Positions 15,613-25,222 of a DNA stretch of 64,000 nucleotides are shown here, one piece after another (the stretch's first letter is position 1; each line of letters starts with the position of its first letter). The notes under the pieces are model-generated. The model saw only the letters and a program-made list of their open reading frames with translations. It was not told where the DNA came from and made no database searches. The DNA is taken from positions 44,786-108,785 of the forward strand of contig JAJPHC010000050.1 in assembly GCA_021325515.1 (NCBI GenBank). Reading direction: 5' to 3'. This DNA comes from Acidobacteriota bacterium. Lineage in GTDB: Bacteria; Acidobacteriota; Thermoanaerobaculia; Gp7-AA8. The translations under genes and the position numbers were made by a program.

Positions 15613-17736
15613 TTACTTCGCCGACTCCGCGCGTTTGCGCCACATCGCAGACGCGCGTGAGTCGTGCACGGCATCAGCCGTCCGCGCAGCAAACAGATAC
15701 GTGCGGCGGTTCGGGTTCACGGCCGCCATCAGCTCCAGCGTCTGATTCGCCTCCGCCGGCTTCCCCGTCAGCAGATAGACGACATAGAGACTCGCGTATG
15801 TCTGCCGGTCCTGCGGAAACAGCGCGATCTCTTTCTGGAACGCGGCGATCGCTTCATCGAACCGCTGCAGGCGCGCATACGCATCACCGCGCACGAAATT
15901 CAGAGTCTCGACATTGCCGAGATGGCGCTCTGCAGCTTCGCGCTCGACCTGATCGGCGATTTCCAGCGCGCGCTGCGGATGATTCTGCTCTCCTTCGAGT
16001 TGCCCGAGGATGACCAGCGCCGGGATGTGCGCAAACTCGTCCTTCTCCGCGAGGCGCGCCTCTTCCATCGCCTTCGCGTAGTCCTTCTTCGCATGCGCAA
16101 TGCGCGCGAGGAGCACGTGCGCGGAACCGAAGTTGACCTTCTCGCCGAGACGCGCATGCTTCTCCGCTTCATCGAGCCGGTCGAGCTTGAGCAGCAGCGC
16201 GCCGAGCCGCAGACCGAACTCGCCTGCAAGATCCGGCGAGATCATGATCGCTTTCCGGCACGCCTCGGCGGCCTCTTCATAACGGCCGGTGGTCTCGAGC
16301 TCCTGACTCAACTGCTGCCAGGCATCCGTGAGATGAGGATTCTCTTCCGTGATCCGGCGGAACGCCGCAATCGACTCCTCGTGCTTTCCTTCCGAGGCAA
16401 GCTTCGTCGCCTCGATCATCTGTGTGATCTCGCCGATGCGGTCCTTCGGATCAGGCAGCGGACCGCTCGATTTCCCCGCCGCGGAGCCGAGATAGCCAAG
16501 TGCCGCGAGATTCTTCGCATCTTCGGGATCCATCTGCGAGGGGAGCGTGATCTCGCTCCCATACTTCGTCAGCTCGTCGCGCATCGACGCGTATGTGCGC
16601 CGCTCGTCCGCGATGATGTTGGCCTTCTCCCCCGGATCGCGCGCCATGTCGTACAGCTCCGGCTTCGGCGCTTCGATGAGGTGATACTGATTGCCTTCGA
16701 GCGATCGGAGCTCGCTCCAGCCGAGGTGAATGCGCGGATACAAAGTCTCGCTGTAGACGCGGCGCTGCATGTCGGCGGCCGTGTGCTGCAACAACGACTT
16801 GCCCTGAAGATTGGCCGGCTTCGGTGCGCCGGTGAGATCGGCGATCGTCGGGAAGATGTCGATCAGGCTCACCGGAGCCTCGTCCGTCTCCCCTCCCCGA
16901 TCGCCTTTCGGAAGCTTCACCATGAGCGGCACATGGATCGCCTCGCGATAGAGAAAGATCCCATGCTCCGGCTCTCCATGTTCGGAGAGACCTTCGCCGT
17001 GATCCGACATCAATACGATGATCGCCTTGTCGTAGATGCCTTTCGATTTCAGGTCGGCGATGAAGTCGCCGACGACCTGATCCGCCGTGGCGATCTCGCC
17101 GTCGTACGGAAGCGCATAACGGGAGCGAAACGGCTCGGGCGGCTCGTACGGCGAATGCGGTTCGAACAGATGGAGAAAAAAGAAGAACGGCTTCTCCTGG
17201 TTCTCGCCGATCCAGCGCTTGGCGATGGCTTCGGTGTCGGCTCCGGGTCGTTGCAGCGTGCCGATCGGCATGTTCGCTTTCGTGACGACTCCGTCATCGA
17301 AGAAATCGAATGACGATGCGAGTCCGGCATTCCCGCGCAGCACATACGCGGAGACGGCACCTCCGCAAGCGTAGCCCTTGCTCTTGAGCGCCTTCGGAAT
17401 CGTCGGCAGTGCCGGATCGAGCCGATAGCCGATGTTGTTTCGCACCTGGTTCTGCGGCGGCAGCAGACCGGTCAGCATCGCGGTGTGCGAAGGGAGCGTC
17501 AGCGGCACTGCCGAAAACGCATTCGTGAAAAGGATCGAATCCTTGCGCAGCGCATCGAGTGCCGGAGTATCGACCTTCTTGTAGCCGAACATCGGCAGAT
17601 GGTCCGCACGCAGCGTGTCGATCGAGATGATGATCACCGGTGCGCCCGGATAGTGCGTCGCGGTCACGCGCCGGTGGCAGGCCGCCATCATCGTGATGAG
17701 CAGGATAAGAAGTGAAATTCGTGTCGTCGGTTTCAT
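15613..17736 (-). CDS. Sulfatase-like hydrolase with TPR tail, lipoprotein (module A, second)
   Basis: This 707-aa predicted lipoprotein has a lipobox ending MAAC (Cys20). Residues 32-400 are an alkaline-phosphatase-superfamily sulfatase-like domain: metal-site start ISIDTLRADHLP (Asp40), SDHGEGLSEHGE (244-255) and the late motif ELYDMARDPGEKANI. The residue aligned with the catalytic formylglycine Cys is Thr80 (TLPSHTAMLTG), so it is not a standard sulfatase. The linker AALGYLGS then LPDPKDRIGE leads to TPR repeats (about 420-700). Its ATG overlaps the upstream paralogue's stop (ATGA). Substrate unknown; it could be a phosphodiesterase or transferase at the cell surface. Confidence 0.9.
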   Translation of the reverse strand: MKPTTRISLLILLITMMAACHRRVTATHYPGAPVIIISIDTLRADHLPMFGYKKVDTPALDALRKDSILFTNAFSAVPLTLPSHTAMLTGLLPPQNQVRNNIGYRLDPALPTIPKALKSKGYACGGAVSAYVLRGNAGLASSFDFFDDGVVTKANMPIGTLQRPGADTEAIAKRWIGENQEKPFFFFLHLFEPHSPYEPPEPFRSRYALPYDGEIATADQVVGDFIADLKSKGIYDKAIIVLMSDHGEGLSEHGEPEHGIFLYREAIHVPLMVKLPKGDRGGETDEAPVSLIDIFPTIADLTGAPKPANLQGKSLLQHTAADMQRRVYSETLYPRIHLGWSELRSLEGNQYHLIEAPKPELYDMARDPGEKANIIADERRTYASMRDELTKYGSEITLPSQMDPEDAKNLAALGYLGSAAGKSSGPLPDPKDRIGEITQMIEATKLASEGKHEESIAAFRRITEENPHLTDAWQQLSQELETTGRYEEAAEACRKAIMISPDLAGEFGLRLGALLLKLDRLDEAEKHARLGEKVNFGSAHVLLARIAHAKKDYAKAMEEARLAEKDEFAHIPALVILGQLEGEQNHPQRALEIADQVEREAAERHLGNVETLNFVRGDAYARLQRFDEAIAAFQKEIALFPQDRQTYASLYVVYLLTGKPAEANQTLELMAAVNPNRRTYLFAARTADAVHDSRASAMWRKRAESAK

Positions 17737-19865
17737 CGTGGAGCGGAAGCGGCGCGCGCCCTCCATTGTGAGGCGAGCGCCGGCTGATGGAAGTGGTCGA
17801 ACAGCTCGGCAGCGAGATCGTAACTCGTCCGCGACGGAATCGCGGCAACGAGCTGCTGCATCACTTCCTGCGCAGCATCGACTTTTCCCTGAAGGACGAG
17901 AATCGCCGCAAGGTCTCCGTAGGCGCGTGGATCGTGCGGATACCTCCGAATCTCTTCGCGCAGCGACGTCTCGGCCTCGGCGGTGCGTCCGCTATGCACG
18001 TACGCGCCGGCGAGATCTGCTTCGAATCCGCGCGGTGGCTCGGCCGCACTTGCATCCATGGCGCGTTTTGCGTTCTCCAGAATCGCCACCGCATCCGCCG
18101 CACGCCCACGCCGCACGAGCGATTCCGACATCAGCATCGCCGCCTGCGGTGCGAAGTGGGGATCGCTCGAGGCCGCGCGCGCCTCGCGCTCCGCGGTGGC
18201 GTCATCACGCTGCGCAAACGCGATGCGGCCCAGCAGCAGATGCGCTGCACCGGGACTGCGCTCCAGCGCCAGCGCTGCGTGGCTGCGTGCTTCGCCGTAA
18301 CGGCCGAGATTCAGATAGACCGAGGCAAGCGAGAGCGCCACGACTTCGCTCATCGCAGGATTCCTGGCGAGCACCTGTTTGTACGTATCCGCCGCTTCCG
18401 CGTACCGGCCTGCCGATTCGTAAGCCCCGCCGAGTTGAACCAGCGCGTCGGTGAAATTCGGATTGCGCGCAAGAATCGCTCGCAGCTTCGCAATCGCCGC
18501 TTCGTTCTCTCCCTCGGTGAGTTGCTGCGACGCCTGCTGGAGCATCGTCAGCTCGCCGATGTGCTCCTTCGGATCGAGCAGGGGACCTGAAGGCGAAGTC
18601 TGCGCCGTCAGATAGCCGAGCGCAGCGAGCTTCTTCGCTTCCTCCGGATCGACCTGCGACGGCGCCTGCAGCGCGCGTGGAAAGCGGTCGATCGCAGCGC
18701 GGAACGATGCGTACTCGCGCCGCTCCTCGTTCGCGATGTTCTTCGTCTCCGCCGGATCGCGCCGGAGGTCGTACAACTCGGGATGCGGCGCGTCGATGAA
18801 GTGATGGTTCGCCCCGGCCAGAGAACGAAGATCGCTCCAGCCGAGGTGCAGGCGCGGATACATCGTTTCGCTGAAGATCCTTCGATCGGGAAGAGACGCC
18901 GCGGCGAACAGCGATGCGCCTTTCAGTGCTGCCGGGACCTTACCGATCGTGAGCCGGAGAATCGTCGGCATCACGTCGATCAATCCGACAGGAGCATCGA
19001 CCGTGGCGTTGGCTGCCGTGTTCTTCGGCAGCTTCACGATCAGAGGCACGTGGAGCGATTCGCGGTAGAGAAGGATGCCGTGCTCTTTCTCACCATGATC
19101 ACCGAGGCCTTCGCCATGATCGGACAGCAGCACGATGATCGCGCGATCGTAGATTCCTGATTTCTTCAGTGCCGTGATGAAGTCGCCGGTGATCGCGTCC
19201 GCTGTCGCGATCTCGCCGTCGTAAGGATTCTGGAAGCGGCTGCGCGCAGGCTCCGGCGGGTTGTACGGCGCATGCGGTTCGAAAAGATGCAGGAGGAAGA
19301 AGAATGGCTTCCCGCGATGAGCATCGATCCATCGCACCGCCGAAGCCGCGGTGAGATTTCCCGGCCGCTGAATCTCGCCAAGCGTCACGCCGGGCTGAAA
19401 TGTGACACCGTCGTCATAGTCGTCGAAGAGCGAACGGAGCCCTGTCTCGCCGCGCAGCACGTAGGCGGAGACCGCAGCTCCCGTCGCGTAGCCATTCGCA
19501 TGCAGCAGCTCTGGAAGAGATGAGCCGTGCGCCGCGAAGCGATAACCGATGTTGTCGCGAACACCGGTGTCGATGGGCAGCGTTCCTGTCAGCATCGTCA
19601 AGTGTGAAGGGAGCGTGAGCGGCACGTGCGACCAGGCACTCGTGAAGAGAATGCCATCGCGCCGCAGCGCGTCGATGTTCGGCGTCTCCACCGCCTTGTA
19701 GCCGAACAGCGGCAGATGATCGGCGCGCAGCGTGTCGATCGAGATCACGATCACGGGAGCGGAAGGAAACGCACCGATTGCTGCGAGTCGCTGAGGGGCA
19801 TCCGAGCGCCGGCAGCTCATGACGAGCATGAGAGCAGCGAGAAGCGCGAGTAGAAACCGTCTCAT
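17733..19865 (-). CDS. Sulfatase-like hydrolase with TPR tail, lipoprotein (module A, first)
   Basis: This 710-aa paralogue of the next gene has a lipobox VMSC (Cys18), ISIDTLRADHLP (Asp44), Thr84 at the nucleophile position in TLPSHLTMLTG, SDHGEGLGDHGE and ELYDLRRDPAETKNI, then the conserved linker KLAALGYL and LDPKEHIGEL before about seven TPR-like repeats. I start at the ATG at 19865. A TTG 16 codons upstream would translate through a terminator hairpin and spoil the signal peptide. The ATG lies 3 nt after the U-tract of that terminator, with no ribosome binding site. It is coupled to the downstream paralogue by ATGA. Confidence 0.9.
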   Translation of the reverse strand: MRRFLLALLAALMLVMSCRRSDAPQRLAAIGAFPSAPVIVISIDTLRADHLPLFGYKAVETPNIDALRRDGILFTSAWSHVPLTLPSHLTMLTGTLPIDTGVRDNIGYRFAAHGSSLPELLHANGYATGAAVSAYVLRGETGLRSLFDDYDDGVTFQPGVTLGEIQRPGNLTAASAVRWIDAHRGKPFFFLLHLFEPHAPYNPPEPARSRFQNPYDGEIATADAITGDFITALKKSGIYDRAIIVLLSDHGEGLGDHGEKEHGILLYRESLHVPLIVKLPKNTAANATVDAPVGLIDVMPTILRLTIGKVPAALKGASLFAAASLPDRRIFSETMYPRLHLGWSDLRSLAGANHHFIDAPHPELYDLRRDPAETKNIANEERREYASFRAAIDRFPRALQAPSQVDPEEAKKLAALGYLTAQTSPSGPLLDPKEHIGELTMLQQASQQLTEGENEAAIAKLRAILARNPNFTDALVQLGGAYESAGRYAEAADTYKQVLARNPAMSEVVALSLASVYLNLGRYGEARSHAALALERSPGAAHLLLGRIAFAQRDDATAEREARAASSDPHFAPQAAMLMSESLVRRGRAADAVAILENAKRAMDASAAEPPRGFEADLAGAYVHSGRTAEAETSLREEIRRYPHDPRAYGDLAAILVLQGKVDAAQEVMQQLVAAIPSRTSYDLAAELFDHFHQPALASQWRARAASAPR

Positions 19866-19868
19866 CTG

Positions 19869-19904
19869 AAAAAAGAAGAGCCCCGGCGCAAGGCCGGGGC
19901 TCTT
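19869..19904 (-). terminator. Strong intrinsic terminator after TonB receptor A
   Basis: A 12-bp stem (19876-19887 with 19893-19904, AAGAGCCCCGGC on the plus strand) with a 5-nt loop is followed on the minus strand by six T. It lies between the receptor stop (19928) and the first sulfatase-like gene, whose ATG comes almost directly after the T-run. Downstream genes therefore need read-through or antitermination. Confidence 0.88.
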
Positions 19905-19927
19905 GTGAAACAACGTGGGATGAACGA

Positions 19928-22900
19928 CTAGAACTTCACACCCGCCGAAATCAGGAACGTGCGCGGAAGCTGGAAGCTGCCGCCCTGATTGAACGTGGTG
20001 GCCGACGTCGGCTTGCCAAACGACGAGCTCTTCACGTAGTTCACGCCTTCCTTCGGCGTCTCGGTGAGAGGATCGAATGCAAGGAGAGCCGGGTTCTGCT
20101 TGTTGGTGTTGACCGTCGTGTTGACGGAGACGACACCGTGCTCGTTGAACGAGTTGCGCAGCTCGGACTCGACATAGAACTGCACCTTCCCGATGGGAGG
20201 AGCATTCCAGTTGAGCGCGAGGTCGGTCGCGGTGATGTTGTCCGTCCGGTACGCACCGCGCTCAGAGAAGTAGTACGTCGCTGAGCTGGGCGGAACGACA
20301 TAGCCCGGATTGGGCTTCGTCGCACGGAACGGCGTCGCCTGTGCAGCTCGCGCCGCGGTGCAGTTGCCGACACCGACATGCGCAGCGTTGCAGGTGAAGC
20401 GACGCGGATCGATCGTGCCCGAAGCCGAGTACGGCGTGCCCGAGTCATAGCGCTCGAGAACGCTCACGTTGAACGTACCAACGCGCGTCGGCAGGTCGTA
20501 GCTGGCCCAGAGACGAGCCTTGTGACGCTGATCCTGCGGCAGCCAGCCGACCGGGTTGAACTGCGCGTAACCCTGATACTCGGGGTAGCTGTCCGGACCA
20601 GAGTTCGTGATCGGACCGGAACCGGCGGTCTCGTTGCTGTTGTTGCCGCGGGTCTTCGAATAGGTGTAGTTGCCACCGATGCTGAGGCGCGTCAGCGGCG
20701 CGTACGACATCTGAAGCTGAGCAGCGCGATAGGTGCGCTTGAAGTTGTTCGTCGTACCGACGACGAGGATGTCGACATCCGAGTTCGCCAGCGGATCGAA
20801 TGCCTTGCCCGTGTTCAGATTGACGGTCGTCGTGTAGAAGTTCTTCCACTCACGATCGATGAGGTCGAGGCGGACGAAGCCCTTGGTGCCAACCTGCGTG
20901 CCGGCTCCGACAGTCCACTCACCGACGTACGGCGACTTCAGTGCGTCGCGAATCTGCGTCTGAATACCAGCCGAACCGCCGCCGAGGAGGAAGTCGCGGT
21001 TCTTCGTGAAGCCGACGCTCTTCAGCCAGTCGAACATGAGCTGCAGCGCTTCCGGCGTCCGCTTGTTCTTGATCGAATCGCCGTAGTAAACCCAGTAGAG
21101 GTACGACGGGCTGCCGGCCGGCGACGCTGCGTCAGCGACGTTACCGTCGGCGATCGCGGCGACATACTGGCTGTAGCTCGCGTTGAGGCGCAGACGGCCA
21201 TTCGCGAACACGTCGTAGTTCAGGCCGAGGCGCGGGCTGATGCGCGAGTCATCGGCGACTTTGTGATGCGCACCATCGAGGCCCTGGTTGTTGTCATAAC
21301 GGGCGCCGAGGTTGAAGCTCAGCTTGTTGTTGAAGTCCCACTTGTCGTTCACGAACGCCGAGGTGGTCTTCAGGTCCGTACCCTTCGAGCTCTCGAGGAT
21401 CGGCCACCAGATGAAGATCGCATTGCCCGGATCGACGCTCACGAGCGCGTTGCCATTGGCATCGCGCGTAACGCCGTTCGGCTGATAGAGACCGACGGTC
21501 CAGTCAGAGGCAGACTGGTGGTTGTCGGACTTACGGCTCGAGTGCCAGTCGTCATAACCAGCAACGATGCTGTGCGTACCCAACGACTTGGTCGACGCGT
21601 ACCACGTGCCCTTCAGGTTCCAGTTGCGGTTGTTGCGATTTTCGTTCGTGCAGACACCGCAGAACGTCGGGGCGCCGAGGTACACCGCCGGCGAGACGCT
21701 GGCGTCGTACACGTTGGTGCCATTGGCGAGATCGCCCAGCTTGTCGCCACCCGAACCGACGAACGCGAACATCTTGCGCGCGCCGCCGGCTTCGATGAGG
21801 AAGCTGTTGGTGATGACGCCGTTGTAGTGCGCCGTTTCGAAGCTGTTCGGAGTCTCGCGGCTCGCATCGAGAGCGGTGAGCTCCCAAATACGCGATGCGG
21901 ACGGGAACGCGTTGTTGGTCTGCTTGTCGTCGATGTTGAAGCCGGAAACCGTGAGGCTGTGCTTCGGCGTGATCTGGCCGGTGAGCTTGATCTCTTCACG
22001 GTTCTGCTTGCGGCCCTGGCTGAACGTGGGACCGCTGCTGTAGAGCGCCGCCGACGTGCTGCGCTTGATGTGACGGCCGGCGAGGAAGAACCACAGGCGA
22101 TCGCGGATGATGCGGCCACCGAGGGTTCCCTCATACGTCTGGTTCTTGTTGTTCGCGCGCTTCAGAGTGTTGAAGGGCGCCGGGGAGAGAGCGGTCCATG
22201 CCGGCGAGTCGAGCGAGTCGCGGAACGAACCGGAGAACTCGTTACCACCAGACTTCGAAACCGCGGTCACGACGCCACCGGTGAAACGGCCGAACTCCGC
22301 CGAGATCGCGCCGGTGAGAATCGTCGTCTCCTGAATCGCGTCTTCGATGAAGAGATCCTGCGGCTGTCCGCGAAGATTCTCGTTCACCGTTGCGCCATCG
22401 ATCAGGTAGAGGTTCTCGAACGACGGAGCGCCCGAGATGACCTGGTTGCCGCCCGGGCCGGTCGCGGTGACGCCCGGCGAGAGGCTGACGATGTTCGCAA
22501 TGCCGCGCCCGATCGGAAGATTGTTGATCAGGGTCTGCGTCAGGTTCGTCTGCACTTCCGTCGTCTCGAGGACCGCCGGAGCACCTGCCGTAACCGTGAT
22601 CGCTTCCGACACTGCCGAAAGCTTCATGTCCGCATCTGCACGAGCGGTGGTCGCAAGACCGATGCGCACCGTCTTCGTCACGGACTGCATGCTTTCCATG
22701 TCGAACTTCACCGTGTAGTCACCGGGGGGGAGAGCGCCAAAGTTGTAATTACCATTGGCGTCACTTACTGCGACGCGCGTACCCTGCAGGTTCGGCGACG
22801 AGATCGTCACCGTGGCACCCGGCAGCGGATTCCCGCCGAGGGTGACCGTACCTGTCAGATTCGCGGTCGTCTGCGCAAAGGCTGGGATGCCCACGAGCAG

Positions 22901-22939
22901 AATCGCTGCGAGTACTGCCAGAAACCGATTCAACTTCAT
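19928..22939 (-). CDS. Oar-like TonB-dependent receptor with carboxypeptidase-regulatory domain (module A)
   Basis: This 1003-aa outer-membrane protein has a signal peptide (MKLNRFLAVLAAILLVGIPAFA), an N-terminal carboxypeptidase-regulatory-like beta sandwich (about 25-108, GNPLPGATVTISSPNLQG and NGNYNFGALPPGDYTVKF), a TonB-box-like EAITVTA (112-118), a plug with DGATVNENLRGQ and SAEFGRFTGGVV, and a long beta barrel ending SAGVKF. No SusD partner is nearby. A strong AGGAGG ribosome binding site supports the ATG at 22939. It is closely related to the receptor at 27387-30437, showing module duplication. It probably imports or exports a large ligand using TonB. Confidence 0.93.
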   Translation of the reverse strand: MKLNRFLAVLAAILLVGIPAFAQTTANLTGTVTLGGNPLPGATVTISSPNLQGTRVAVSDANGNYNFGALPPGDYTVKFDMESMQSVTKTVRIGLATTARADADMKLSAVSEAITVTAGAPAVLETTEVQTNLTQTLINNLPIGRGIANIVSLSPGVTATGPGGNQVISGAPSFENLYLIDGATVNENLRGQPQDLFIEDAIQETTILTGAISAEFGRFTGGVVTAVSKSGGNEFSGSFRDSLDSPAWTALSPAPFNTLKRANNKNQTYEGTLGGRIIRDRLWFFLAGRHIKRSTSAALYSSGPTFSQGRKQNREEIKLTGQITPKHSLTVSGFNIDDKQTNNAFPSASRIWELTALDASRETPNSFETAHYNGVITNSFLIEAGGARKMFAFVGSGGDKLGDLANGTNVYDASVSPAVYLGAPTFCGVCTNENRNNRNWNLKGTWYASTKSLGTHSIVAGYDDWHSSRKSDNHQSASDWTVGLYQPNGVTRDANGNALVSVDPGNAIFIWWPILESSKGTDLKTTSAFVNDKWDFNNKLSFNLGARYDNNQGLDGAHHKVADDSRISPRLGLNYDVFANGRLRLNASYSQYVAAIADGNVADAASPAGSPSYLYWVYYGDSIKNKRTPEALQLMFDWLKSVGFTKNRDFLLGGGSAGIQTQIRDALKSPYVGEWTVGAGTQVGTKGFVRLDLIDREWKNFYTTTVNLNTGKAFDPLANSDVDILVVGTTNNFKRTYRAAQLQMSYAPLTRLSIGGNYTYSKTRGNNSNETAGSGPITNSGPDSYPEYQGYAQFNPVGWLPQDQRHKARLWASYDLPTRVGTFNVSVLERYDSGTPYSASGTIDPRRFTCNAAHVGVGNCTAARAAQATPFRATKPNPGYVVPPSSATYYFSERGAYRTDNITATDLALNWNAPPIGKVQFYVESELRNSFNEHGVVSVNTTVNTNKQNPALLAFDPLTETPKEGVNYVKSSSFGKPTSATTFNQGGSFQLPRTFLISAGVKF

Positions 22940-23175
22940 TCCTACCTCCTTCGAAATTTCACACCAAAGCAACCAAGACCGAACTCAACGCAGGATGCAT
23001 GAGGTCAGCCGAATCATCGAAGACCCTAAATTGATCTGTTGGAACGACTTCGCCGGACTACGAACCGTTCCCGATCCAATACCTTGGATTCCGGATGCCA
23101 ATTTTTTGGAATCCGGCACCTCGAACCGACGGGTAACAATATCGTCTCTCTTTGCGGGGTGCAACGTTCTCTTCG

Positions 23176-25218
23176 TTACTTTCCGATCGCCTCGAGCGTC
23201 TCAAGCGCCATTCGCCGCGCCGCCGGGCCGGGATTCCGCCGTTCCGCCTCGGCCAGAAGATCCCTTGCTTCGCTCCGCCGCCCCTGCACGGCAACGATGA
23301 TCGCGAGATTGCCCCACGCCTTCAGATCGTCGGGAAACGCCGCGACCTCGGCGCGAAACGCCGTCTCCGCTTCGGGGCCGCGCTCCAGATGCAGCAGCGC
23401 CTCGCCGCGCATCGACTCGAGCTCGCGGATCGCAGGAAGGGACCGCGCCTGCGTTTCCGTGCGGGCACGCTCGAGCGCGTCGAGCTCCGCGGACCAGTTC
23501 GATGCCCGCTGCTCGATTCGCGCGAGATCCATCAACGTCATCGTGCGATGCGGTGACGCCGCAAGCGCGGTCTGGATCTCCGATCGCGCCTGCGCCACAT
23601 TCCCCTGTTCCAGCGCGATGCGCGACAGGACCTCGTGCGCCAGCACGGGATCGGCGTGCACTGCGGCCTCGGCATTCTGCCGCGCTTCATCGTAATTGCG
23701 CGCAGCGAGCAGCAGACTCGCGAGCTGCAGCAGCGCATTCGGATCGCCCGGAAAGCGGCGGTTCGCTTCGCGCAGCACGGCGATCGCCTCGTCGCGATGT
23801 CCCGTGCGATCGAGCGACTGCGCCAGAAGTCCCCACTCATCGAACAGCGCAGGATTCTCTTTCGTCAGTTTTCGCAGCAGCGGCACTGCAGCCCGATCAT
23901 CCCGCGTCCGGGCGAGCGCCTGCGCCTGCCGGAACATCCTGACGTATCCGATGCGGTCTTTCGGATCGGGAAACTCTCCGCCTCCATCCGGCGACGCCGA
24001 GCCGATGTAACCGAGCGCCGCCAGCTTGCGCTGATCTTCCGGATCGACTGCAGCAGGCGCCTGAAATCTAACCAGCGGCTGCAACTGGCCCGCCATCGTG
24101 AACGAGAGCCGGCGCTCGCGCTCGAAGAGGTTCGTCCGCTCCGCAGGATCGGAGCGATGGTCGTAGAGCTCGCGTCCCGGTGCATCGATGAATTGATAGC
24201 GGTCACCGATCAGCGAAGTCAGCTCATGCCAGTGGAGATGGAGCTTCGGAAAATAGCTTTCGACATAGATCTGGCGCCCTTCGACTGCCGGCGCCAGGAG
24301 ATCGCGGCCATCGGATTGCGGCGGGTGCCCTCCGGCCAGTGCGACGATCGTCGGCATCACATCCGTCAGCGCCACGATCCGACCGGTATGCTCGCCGGCG
24401 CGCTCGGCATGCGGGAGCTTGACGACGAGCGGCACATGAATCGACTCCCGGTAGACGAACACGCCATGCTCGTCTTCGCCGTGATCGCCCAATCCTTCGC
24501 CGTGATCCGAGACGAAGATGATCAGCGCGTCGTCGTACCGGTTCCGCCGCCGGAGATCATCGAGAAACGTCCCGACAATCGCATCGGCGAACGCCACTTC
24601 GGCATCGTACGGCGAGCGCCCTTTCCGATACTCCGCGGGCGCTTCATAAGGAGCGTGCGGCTCGTACAAGTGGAGAAACGCGAACAGCGGCTCGTCCGGC
24701 CCGAGGCCATCGATCCACTTCTCGAGCGCGGCAGCCGTATGCCGCCCATCGCGCTCGGCGTCCACGTCGAGCGACGAGCGGTACTCGAGCTCATCGTCCC
24801 ACGACTCGAAACCGCGATCGATCCCGGTCGCGCGCCGGAGGACATACGACGAGACTGCACCGGCCGTCCGATAGCCGAGCCCCTTCATCGACTCGGCGAG
24901 CGTCGGCACATCGGAGCGAAGCACGTAGCCGATGTTGTCGCGGACGCCGGTCTGTTGCGGCAGGCGCCCGGTGAGCAGCGTGGCATGCGAAGGAAACGTC
25001 TGCGGGACGTGGCTGAATGCGCGATCGAAGGTGATTCCCTCCCGCGCGAGTTGCGCGACGCGCGGCATGAGATCGGGACGCAGACGATCGGCGCGCAGCG
25101 TGTCGACGGAGATGAGGATCACCGTCTTCGGCGGCCCGTTTCGCCGGGCCGCACTCGATTCATGCCGGGTGCAGCCAATTGTTAGGACGAGCAGCAACGC
25201 TGCGGCGCGGCGGATCAT
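23176..25218 (-). CDS. Sulfatase-like hydrolase with TPR tail, lipoprotein (module B, second)
   Basis: This 680-aa protein is the most divergent of the four paralogues. It has a lipobox TIGC (Cys16), ISVDTLRADRL (Asp39), Thr74 at the nucleophile position in TFPSHATLLTG, SDHGEGLGDHGE and ELYDHRSDPAERTNLF. The linker KLAALGYIGS and PDPKDRIGYV leads to TPR-like helices (about 430-670). It starts 4 bp after the stop of the upstream paralogue, so the pair is cotranscribed. About 230 bp of apparently non-coding DNA separate it from receptor A. Confidence 0.9.
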   Translation of the reverse strand: MIRRAAALLLVLTIGCTRHESSAARRNGPPKTVILISVDTLRADRLRPDLMPRVAQLAREGITFDRAFSHVPQTFPSHATLLTGRLPQQTGVRDNIGYVLRSDVPTLAESMKGLGYRTAGAVSSYVLRRATGIDRGFESWDDELEYRSSLDVDAERDGRHTAAALEKWIDGLGPDEPLFAFLHLYEPHAPYEAPAEYRKGRSPYDAEVAFADAIVGTFLDDLRRRNRYDDALIIFVSDHGEGLGDHGEDEHGVFVYRESIHVPLVVKLPHAERAGEHTGRIVALTDVMPTIVALAGGHPPQSDGRDLLAPAVEGRQIYVESYFPKLHLHWHELTSLIGDRYQFIDAPGRELYDHRSDPAERTNLFERERRLSFTMAGQLQPLVRFQAPAAVDPEDQRKLAALGYIGSASPDGGGEFPDPKDRIGYVRMFRQAQALARTRDDRAAVPLLRKLTKENPALFDEWGLLAQSLDRTGHRDEAIAVLREANRRFPGDPNALLQLASLLLAARNYDEARQNAEAAVHADPVLAHEVLSRIALEQGNVAQARSEIQTALAASPHRTMTLMDLARIEQRASNWSAELDALERARTETQARSLPAIRELESMRGEALLHLERGPEAETAFRAEVAAFPDDLKAWGNLAIIVAVQGRRSEARDLLAEAERRNPGPAARRMALETLEAIGK

Positions 25219-25222
25219 GACG

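Noticed and set aside
22973..23175. tRNA-like stretch and a terminator downstream of the module B second lipoprotein (GGTTCGAGG, GGATTCC/GGAATCC pair).
   Set aside because: No cloverleaf can be drawn around the T-loop-like piece, and the inverted pair is only 7 bp with a long loop and no T-run in the right place.
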